This document shows, piece by piece, positions 1 to 4,342 of a stretch of DNA of 6,426 bases. The position numbers and the translations under genes are program-made. Positions within the stretch are counted from its first letter, which is position 1, and every line of letters begins with the position of its first letter. Location of the stretch: NCBI GenBank assembly GCA_002315885.1, contig DCIO01000068.1, positions 1 through 6,426 on the forward strand, written 5' to 3'. This DNA comes from Lentisphaeria bacterium UBA1724 (lineage in GTDB: Bacteria; Verrucomicrobiota; Lentisphaeria; Oligosphaerales; Oligosphaeraceae). A model generated the notes under the pieces. The model was not told where the DNA came from, searched no databases, and saw only the letters and a program-made list of their open reading frames with translations.

Positions 1-50
1 CATAAAATTATGGGACGGCTGTGATGAATAAACGATATTCTTCATGTTCT

Positions 51-78
51 TTAGAAAGTTTTCTAATTTATAGAAAGT
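51..78. promoter_or_regulatory. AT-rich palindrome and repeated 8-mer, candidate activator site
   Basis: TTAGAAA (51-57) and TTTCTAA (60-66) form a 7-bp inverted repeat with a 2-nt centre. The octamer TAGAAAGT occurs at 52-59 and again at 71-78, a 19-bp step. Measured from the start expected for the sigma-54 promoter (about 202), the sites lie roughly 125-150 bp upstream, the usual distance for enhancer sites of sigma-54 activators. This makes the stretch a candidate binding site for an RtcR-like regulator, by position only. It could equally be a weak terminator of a gene to the left or simple AT-rich sequence. Confidence 0.3.
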
Positions 79-159
79 AATCTACATAAAATATAACACA
101 AAAAAAATCTGCTCCCGGGGTATTTTTTCGTAGTTCTCCCAGGATTTGTATCAGTGGAA

Positions 160-181
160 GTGTCCGAAGTGACTTTGGCAC
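160..181. promoter_or_regulatory. Imperfect palindrome overlapping the sigma-54 -24 element
   Basis: The core CCGAAGT-G-ACTTTGG (164-178) is symmetrical about G171 except for one G/T mismatch pair. It extends to GTG (160-162) and CAC (179-181) if T163 is bulged. Its right arm is part of the -24 promoter element. A protein bound here would collide with RNA polymerase-sigma-54, so if it is an operator, repression is the simplest reading. No binding protein can be named. Confidence 0.35.
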
Positions 182-191
182 GTGTATTGCT
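176..191 (+). promoter_or_regulatory. Sigma-54 (RpoN) -24/-12 promoter of rtcAB
   Basis: TGGCACG (176-182), four spacer bases (183-186) and TTGCT (187-191) match the consensus TGGCAC(G)-N4-TTGC(A/T). The invariant GG (177-178) and GC (189-190) are separated by exactly 10 bp. Transcription would be expected to start near 202, giving a leader of about 38 nt with a good Shine-Dalgarno sequence before rtcA. In E. coli the rtcBA operon is read from a sigma-54 promoter and needs the activator RtcR, so both sequence and context agree. No convincing sigma-70 promoter is apparent between here and rtcA. Confidence 0.85.
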
Positions 192-224
192 AATTTTGGG
201 ACATCAGTTGTAAACGAATGACCA

Positions 225-232
225 AGAGGAGA
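225..232 (+). promoter_or_regulatory. Ribosome binding site of rtcA
   Basis: AGAGGAGA contains AGGAG (227-231), placed 8 nt before ATG at 240 and 5 nt before an in-frame GTG at 237. The spacing favours ATG 240, and the resulting N-terminus (MITIDGSQGEGGGQ) lines up with known RtcA proteins, which begin in the same way. Confidence 0.7.
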
Positions 233-239
233 AGAAGTG

Positions 240-1259
240 ATGATAACAATCGATGGTTCCCAAGGGGAAGGTGGCGGGCAGATTTTGCGAAGTGCCCTCA
301 GCCTTTCGGCGATTACTGGTAGAGGGGTGCATTTTACTAACATCCGTGCCAGGCGTCCCCGTCCGGGGCTCATGCGTCAGCATCTGGCCTGTGTGAAAGC
401 CGTGGCGGAGATTTGCGATGGTGACGTAGCTGGTGCGGAGCTGAATTCCCAGGAATTGGTATTCAAGCCAGGTCGCATTCGCAGCGGAGATTTTCGTTTT
501 GTCATCGGCAGTGCGGGGAGTGTGCTTCTTTTAGCGCAGGCGGTGCTTCCCGTGCTGCTTCTTGCCTCGGGTCCTTCGGAGGTCATTTTGGAAGGCGGCA
601 CCTACAATACCACGGAAAGTCCCAGCTACGACTTTTTTGCCCAGGCCTTTCTGTCTTGCCTGAGCAAAATGGGCTTGGAAGTAACTTCCGAGATGGCGCG
701 TGCGGGCTTCTGTCCCGCAGGCGGAGGCAGCATCAGATTGTCTGTAAAGCCCGCCCGGGCCTGGAGGGAGTTCTCGCTCTGCGAGCGTGGGGAACTCCGG
801 GATGCGCGGGTAACTGCCTTGGGCAGTGACCTGGAACACTCGATCCTCACCGATGAGCTGGCGATGTTCCAGGCCGGGCTTGGAGACATGATGAATTTTC
901 GCCCCGAAGCGCGGTGCATTCCTGCGGATTGCCCAGGAAATGCGCTCTTTTCGACCCTGGAATACGAGAACATCACCGAACTCTTCGGCACTTGTGGCAG
1001 TTACGGCATCTCCAGGCAGTCTGTGGCCAGGCGTGTCATCGGACTCACAAAGCAATATCTTGCAAATAAGTGGGTTGTCGGACAATTCCTGGCCGACCAG
1101 CTGCTTCTGCCACTGGCATTGGGCAGGGGTGGGGTGTTTTTGACGGGCCAACCGACGCTTCACTCTGAAACGAACCGAGCGGTCATCCGTCAATTCCTGG
1201 ATGTCGAAATCAACTTCAAGCAATACAATTCCCTTTACGAAATGGAGGTAATCAAATGA
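240..1259 (+). CDS. rtcA: RNA 3'-terminal phosphate cyclase RtcA
   Basis: RtcA converts an RNA 3'-phosphate to a 2',3'-cyclic phosphate using ATP, through a covalent enzyme-AMP and an RNA-adenylate intermediate. It acts in cytoplasmic RNA repair or end processing. The protein has 339 residues against about 338 in E. coli. It shows the N-terminal DGSQGEGGGQILR motif (5-17), the family signature RAGFCPAGGG (154-163), the C-terminal GQFLADQLLLPLAL stretch (281-294) and the candidate adenylated histidine H308 in TLHSETN, matching H309 of E. coli. The start at ATG 240 is chosen over GTG 237 from ribosome-site spacing and homologue N-termini. The stop overlaps the rtcB start as ATGA, so the two are probably translationally coupled. 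Gene order (A before B) is the reverse of E. coli rtcBA. Expression is probably sigma-54 dependent. The gene looks complete and intact. Confidence 0.96.
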   Translation: MITIDGSQGEGGGQILRSALSLSAITGRGVHFTNIRARRPRPGLMRQHLACVKAVAEICDGDVAGAELNSQELVFKPGRIRSGDFRFVIGSAGSVLLLAQAVLPVLLLASGPSEVILEGGTYNTTESPSYDFFAQAFLSCLSKMGLEVTSEMARAGFCPAGGGSIRLSVKPARAWREFSLCERGELRDARVTALGSDLEHSILTDELAMFQAGLGDMMNFRPEARCIPADCPGNALFSTLEYENITELFGTCGSYGISRQSVARRVIGLTKQYLANKWVVGQFLADQLLLPLALGRGGVFLTGQPTLHSETNRAVIRQFLDVEINFKQYNSLYEMEVIK

Positions 1260-2461
1260 AATGGATCAAAAATGACGACGGCCTGAAGCTTCCCATCAAG
1301 AGCTGGTGCGAGAAGATAGAGGAGAAGGCGATGGAGCAGGCCATGGACTTGGCGCGTCATCCGGCTCTGGTACGCCACGTGGCATTGATGCCAGACTGCC
1401 ATGTAGGCTATGGGATGCCCATCGGTGGTGTCATTGCCGCCGACAATGCGGTGCTTCCCAGTGCGGTAGGTGTGGATATTGGTTGCGGGATGATTGCCGT
1501 GCAGACCAATATCCCTGCGGAGCGTCTGTCGGAGATGCGCGACCGCCGTGCCCTTCAGGACAAACTCAAGACGCGGATTCCAGTCGGCGAGGCGGTGGCC
1601 CACCTTGCCCCACAAACTTGGGAAGGCTTTGAGCGGTATCTAGACACCAATGGTGCCGTCTGCGATTTTCCCAGCAAGCTGGACCGACGAAATCTCGGGA
1701 CGCTGGGTGGCGGAAACCACTTCATTGAGCTGCAGAAGTCAGACGACGGCTTCGTTTGGCTGATGATCCATTCGGGAAGCCGTAATCTGGGACACCGCAT
1801 CGAAAAACACTACCAGACGGTAGCGAAGGAATTAAACGCGTCCTTCCGCGTTGACCTGCCCAATCCCGAGCTGGCATTCCTGCCCATGGATACCCAGGAG
1901 GGACAGGATTATCTGCGGGACATGAAGTTCGCCATGGCATACGCCTTTGAGAATCGTCACAGGATGATGGAGGCATTTAAGGCGACCCTGGCCGAGGCGG
2001 TGCCGGAGACCGAATTTCTGCAGGAAATCAACATCCACCATAACTACGCCTCTCTGGAATTTCACCAGGGGAAGAATTTCTACATCCACCGCAAAGGCGC
2101 CACTAGCGCTAAAAAAGGCGAAATCGGTATCATCCCAGGTTCCATGGGCACTGCCAGCTACATTGTCCGCGGGCTGGGAAATGAGGAATCCTTCTCCAGC
2201 TGTTCCCATGGCGCAGGGCGTGCGTTGAGCCGTCTGGCCGCGAGTTCCCAACTGACCATCGAAGAATGCGATGCGGCGATGACAGGCATTGTCTATGAGC
2301 GCTGGGGAAAATACCGTGACTTCGACAAACGGCATAAGGGACTCGTGGATCTCTCCGAAGCACCTCAGGCCTATAAGCCCATCGACGATGTGATTGCCGC
2401 CGAAGCGGATTTGGTGGAACCACTGGTCCGACTGACACCATTGGCGGTCCTGAAAGGATAG
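1256..2461 (+). CDS. rtcB: RNA-splicing ligase RtcB
   Basis: RtcB joins a 2',3'-cyclic or 3'-phosphate RNA end to a 5'-OH end using GTP and Mn2+, through a histidine-GMP intermediate. It repairs or splices tRNA and other broken RNAs in the cytoplasm. The protein has 401 residues, close to the 408 of E. coli. Visible motifs are DCHVGYGMPIGGV (47-59); VGVDIGCGM (71-79) with metal ligands D74 and C77; GGGNHFIE (151-158) with N154 and H155; HSGSRNLGH (172-180) with H172; HHNY (261-264) with H262; HRKGAT (278-283); PGSMGT (294-299); and SHGAGR (317-322), whose H318 is the expected guanylated residue (H337 in E. coli). All catalytic and metal positions are present. GGAGG (1244-1248) lies 7 nt before the ATG, inside the end of rtcA. 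No archease or prfH gene lies in the window. Confidence 0.98.
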   Translation: MKWIKNDDGLKLPIKSWCEKIEEKAMEQAMDLARHPALVRHVALMPDCHVGYGMPIGGVIAADNAVLPSAVGVDIGCGMIAVQTNIPAERLSEMRDRRALQDKLKTRIPVGEAVAHLAPQTWEGFERYLDTNGAVCDFPSKLDRRNLGTLGGGNHFIELQKSDDGFVWLMIHSGSRNLGHRIEKHYQTVAKELNASFRVDLPNPELAFLPMDTQEGQDYLRDMKFAMAYAFENRHRMMEAFKATLAEAVPETEFLQEINIHHNYASLEFHQGKNFYIHRKGATSAKKGEIGIIPGSMGTASYIVRGLGNEESFSSCSHGAGRALSRLAASSQLTIEECDAAMTGIVYERWGKYRDFDKRHKGLVDLSEAPQAYKPIDDVIAAEADLVEPLVRLTPLAVLKG

Positions 2462-2467
2462 CTCCTT

Positions 2468-2542
2468 GCCATCGTATGCCCGTTTGAGTTTTGCGATACT
2501 TACGAAGGGAGGTATCTTAACGGCAAGAACGGGTGGCGATGC
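2468..2542 (+). other. Foldable interrupted stem-loop behind rtcB
   Basis: The 196-nt spacer after rtcB has complementary segments that nest into one long imperfect hairpin. From outside in they are GC (2468-2469) with GC (2541-2542), ATCG (2471-2474) with CGAT (2537-2540), CCCGTT (2479-2484) with AACGGG (2528-2533), TTGC (2491-2494) with GCAA (2523-2526), and GATAC (2495-2499) with GTATC (2512-2516). They enclose a 12-nt loop and are separated by internal loops. TTTTT follows at 2555-2559, but about 12 nt after the stem, so this is not a textbook terminator. It could be a 3'-UTR structure, part of a transcript end or a small RNA. The pairing was found by eye, without energy calculation or comparative support. 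Confidence 0.3.
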
Positions 2543-2620
2543 GAGACTCCTGCCTTTTTAAGTCACAGAAATGCAACGGGGCTGTGCCGTCTATGACATC
2601 ATGGGATAGAACAAAGGTAC

Positions 2621-2643
2621 GCACCCGTCTGGGTAACGGGTGC
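2621..2643 (-). terminator. Hairpin terminator behind the DUF4143 ATPase gene
   Basis: GCACCCGT (2621-2628) and ACGGGTGC (2636-2643) form a perfect 8-bp stem with a 7-nt loop. It starts 14 nt past the stop codon of the - strand gene. On that strand the stem is followed by GTACCTTTGTTCTATC, which is T-rich but has no pure T run, so it would be a weak intrinsic terminator. It could also stop leftover rtcAB transcripts coming from the other side, where no T run follows. Confidence 0.5.
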
Positions 2644-2657
2644 TTGCTGGTTCCGGG

Positions 2658-3893
2658 TCACAGCGCCGCGGCAGGAATAGAAAGAATATTTTCCTGAATG
2701 TGAGATACTTGCGGATACAGACTGACCAAAGCACCGGTTCCAATTGGCATATGGAATGTCTCCAACTTGGAAAACTGCTTCACGTCATTTTTATCCAGTG
2801 TGGCACTCTTTTTGATTTCTATGGGATAAAGAGTCTCATTCTCTTTAATGAGAACATCGATTTCACTGGGATTGCGTTCTTTTGTTCTGAAGTAGAACAA
2901 TGACGGCTTCATGCCGTTGTTTGCATAACTCTTCAGAATCTCTGACACACACCATGTTTCAAAGAAATGACCCGCTGCGGCACCCGACGCCAAAACTTCC
3001 GGCGTTTTCCAATCCGTCAGAAATGCCATAAGACCGGTATCCAGAAAATACATCTTGGGAGTAGAGACCATCGGAGCGGATTGATTGTTCTTATAGGGAT
3101 AGAGGAGTCTCACGATATTGGAGGTTTCCAGAATACTCATGTAGTGCTTTGCCGTTGGCATACTAATCCCCGTGTCCCTAGCCAAATCGGAATAATTGAG
3201 CATCTGCCCGGAACGCGCCGCCGATGCTTTGAGAAAGGCATAAAAAACATTGAGATCGGCAACTTGCGTCAGTTTTCGCACATCCCGTTCCAGATAGGTC
3301 TGAATGTACGATTGAAAGAACAAAGACCAGTATTTGTCTGGATTAGAGGAGCAGCGTAGTTCAGGATAGGCCCCCAGCCAAAGATTGTGAAAAAATTCCT
3401 GCGGTGTCTTTTCCGGCATCCCTCCCGCAGAAAAGTTTTCAGGAAGAAACGGAATGGATTCCTTCCCATTCAGTTCACGGTTTGAAAGACCGTACATATC
3501 AAAAATGCCGATGCGTCCGGCAAGAGATTCGGAAACATTCTGCATCAATTCAAATTTCTGAGAACCGGTCAGCCAGTACATTCCACGTGCTTTCTCCGGA
3601 TCAGTTGTCCGGACTGCATCTACGATTTCCTTGATGTACGGAAACAATTCCGGAACATGTTGTACTTCGTCAATGATGACCGGAGGAGGATTGTCGGCAA
3701 GGAAAAGACGGGGATCTTCTATCGCTCTCGTCCTGACATCCATGGGATCCAGAGACACAAAACGTCTCTCCGATTCCGCAATCTTGCGCAACATCGTTGT
3801 CTTCCCGACCTGCCTGGCCCCCGTAAGAAGCAGAACGGAAAAGAAATTATTTGCATCCAGCAAGTTTTGGTCAAGTACCCTTTGAACAAACAT
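2658..3893 (-). CDS. AAA_14/DUF4143 family ATPase
   Basis: This 411-residue protein belongs to the widespread prokaryotic family with an N-terminal AAA_14 ATPase and a C-terminal DUF4143 domain. Its biological role is not established. It shows Walker A GARQVGKTT (25-33), Walker B VIIDEVQ (72-78), a sensor-like WLTGSQKFELM (107-117) and a central helix-turn-helix-like part (YSDLARDTGISMPTAKHYMS). The C-terminal part has E344, D346, E359 and K361 in a PD-(D/E)xK-like layout (SEIDVLI...YPIEIKKS), as is usual for DUF4143. All motifs are intact and the length is typical. GGAGG (read from 3905-3901) sits 7 nt before the ATG. The gene stands alone, opposite in direction to both neighbours. It is clearly AT-richer than rtcAB and the downstream gene, consistent with horizontal acquisition, which is common for this family. 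A DNA-related or toxin-like role is speculation. Confidence 0.93.
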   Translation of the reverse strand: MFVQRVLDQNLLDANNFFSVLLLTGARQVGKTTMLRKIAESERRFVSLDPMDVRTRAIEDPRLFLADNPPPVIIDEVQHVPELFPYIKEIVDAVRTTDPEKARGMYWLTGSQKFELMQNVSESLAGRIGIFDMYGLSNRELNGKESIPFLPENFSAGGMPEKTPQEFFHNLWLGAYPELRCSSNPDKYWSLFFQSYIQTYLERDVRKLTQVADLNVFYAFLKASAARSGQMLNYSDLARDTGISMPTAKHYMSILETSNIVRLLYPYKNNQSAPMVSTPKMYFLDTGLMAFLTDWKTPEVLASGAAAGHFFETWCVSEILKSYANNGMKPSLFYFRTKERNPSEIDVLIKENETLYPIEIKKSATLDKNDVKQFSKLETFHMPIGTGALVSLYPQVSHIQENILSIPAAAL

Positions 3894-3913
3894 CCGTCAT
3901 CCTCCAATTCAAA

Positions 3914-3942
3914 ACTATACTTTAAAATAGCACAAGTTTGTG
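3914..3942 (-). promoter_or_regulatory. Candidate promoter and operator of the ATPase gene
   Basis: On the - strand TATAGT (complement of 3914-3919) could be a -10 element about 20 nt before the start codon. No good -35 is seen at the normal distance. Just upstream, CACAAGTTTGTG (3931-3942) is an inverted repeat of 5 bp per arm, where a small regulator could bind. The protein's own helix-turn-helix-like segment makes self-regulation conceivable, but nothing shows it. Confidence 0.25.
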
Positions 3943-3974
3943 TTTTTTTTGTCATGGAATGAGATTTTAGCATT

Positions 3975-4038
3975 TTTTACGAACGCTATGTTCCACAAGA
4001 GGGTAGGTAATTGAAGGCTTCACGGCCCCTCCAGGGTC
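3975..4038 (+). repeat. Repeat module, copy 1
   Basis: The module runs TTTTAC (3975-3980), ACGCTATGTTCC (3983-3994), GGGTAGGTA (4001-4009) and then a small hairpin, GGCCC (4024-4028) with GGGTC (4034-4038). Aligned with copy 3 at 4182 in the same direction, it keeps TTTTAC, ACGCT, TTCC and GGGTAGGTA at nearly equal spacing. Confidence 0.6.
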
Positions 4039-4061
4039 CAAAAAACTAAAACCTACCTACT

Positions 4062-4077
4062 CCGGGCTAGTGCCCGG
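4062..4077. repeat. Hairpin CCGGGC-TAGT-GCCCGG
   Basis: A perfect 6-bp G/C stem with a 4-nt loop lies between repeat copies 1 and 2. It is not followed by a T run, so it is unlikely to be an intrinsic terminator. It appears to be part of the repeat unit. Confidence 0.6.
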
Positions 4078-4090
4078 GGCTGTATTCACA

Positions 4091-4145
4091 GACCCCATCC
4101 GGGGTCGAAATACCTATCCTTGCGGGGGAACACAGCGTTTACGAA
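4091..4145 (-). repeat. Repeat module, copy 2 (inverted)
   Basis: On the - strand this reads ACGCTGTGTTCC, a C-rich spacer, GGATAGGTATTT and then the hairpin GACCCC-GGAT-GGGGTC (4106-4091). Its 4108-4138 stretch is the inverted counterpart of 4191-4222: both begin AAATACCTA and end ACAGCGT when read in the same sense. The transcript could therefore fold over the roughly 50 bases between them. Confidence 0.65.
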
Positions 4146-4181
4146 ACATAAAATAGTCGGCTTTTTTGCAGGAGAATAGAC

Positions 4182-4258
4182 TTTTACAGGACGCTGTATT
4201 CCTCAGGGGGGGGTAGGTATTTGGCATTTCCGCCTTTCGGGAGACCAGGGAAAATGCC
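4182..4258 (+). repeat. Repeat module, copy 3, with end hairpin
   Basis: The module runs TTTTAC (4182-4187), ACGCTGTATTCC (4191-4202), a run of eight G (4206-4213) and GGGTAGGTA (4211-4219). A stem of GGCATTT (4223-4229) with AAATGCC (4252-4258) then closes a G/C-rich loop. It lies about 85 nt before the start of the next gene, within or close to its possible leader. Confidence 0.6.
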
Positions 4259-4342
4259 TCGGAGGGTATATTATTTACGGGACGGGAAGATGTCATTGTA
4301 TAGGCCCGTCAGGCGCATCCAATGAACAGGAATATCCTTCCC

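Larger units (their letters stand above)
3975..4258. repeat. Cluster of degenerate palindromic intergenic repeats
   Basis: The roughly 450-nt spacer between the ATPase gene and the secreted-protein gene is dominated by related repeat modules and contains no believable gene. Three copies share ACGCTRTRTTCC, a short variable G/C-rich spacer and GRTAGGTAWTT: one at 3975-4038 (+), one at about 4091-4145 (-) and one at 4182-4247 (+). G-C hairpins adjoin them. A further TAGGTAGGT (complement of 4051-4059) lies between the first two. Clusters of short hairpins with this look occur between genes in PVC and related bacteria, to my recollection. They might be miniature mobile or REP-like elements. A short open frame on the - strand (4114-4296) runs through the repeats and is probably spurious. 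Confidence 0.7.

Noticed and set aside
110..140. CCCGGGG followed by T-rich sequence as an intrinsic terminator
   Set aside because: The self-complementary core is too short to leave a loop, and no stable stem abuts the T run on either strand.
218..320. Short out-of-frame open frame starting at ATG 218, overlapping the start of rtcA, as a leader peptide
   Set aside because: No ribosome site precedes it and the arginine-rich start merely reflects the Shine-Dalgarno sequence of rtcA.
531..1223. 230-residue open frame on the - strand inside rtcA
   Set aside because: rtcA carries all family motifs in the + frame; the opposite frame is low-complexity, without domains, and is a shadow.
1832..2335. 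167-residue open frame on the - strand inside rtcB
   Set aside because: It is fully contained in the conserved rtcB gene and shows no motif or ribosome site of its own.
2539..2697. Small open frame of about 52 codons starting at ATG 2539, after the GGGAGG at 2507-2512
   Set aside because: The GGGAGG is 26 nt from the ATG, too far for a ribosome site, and the frame crosses the hairpin and the end of the ATPase gene.
2640..2903. 87-residue open frame on the + strand after rtcB
   Set aside because: It overlaps the well-supported ATPase gene on the other strand, begins inside the terminator-like hairpin and lacks a ribosome site.
3975..4258. CRISPR array as an explanation for the repeats
   Set aside because: Repeat copies are degenerate, differ in orientation and are not separated by spacers of even length; no cas gene is nearby.
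4114..4296. 60-residue open frame on the - strand between the ATPase and the secreted-protein gene
   Set aside because: It runs across two inverted repeat modules and their hairpins, has no ribosome site or recognisable domain, and its sequence is explained by the repeats.
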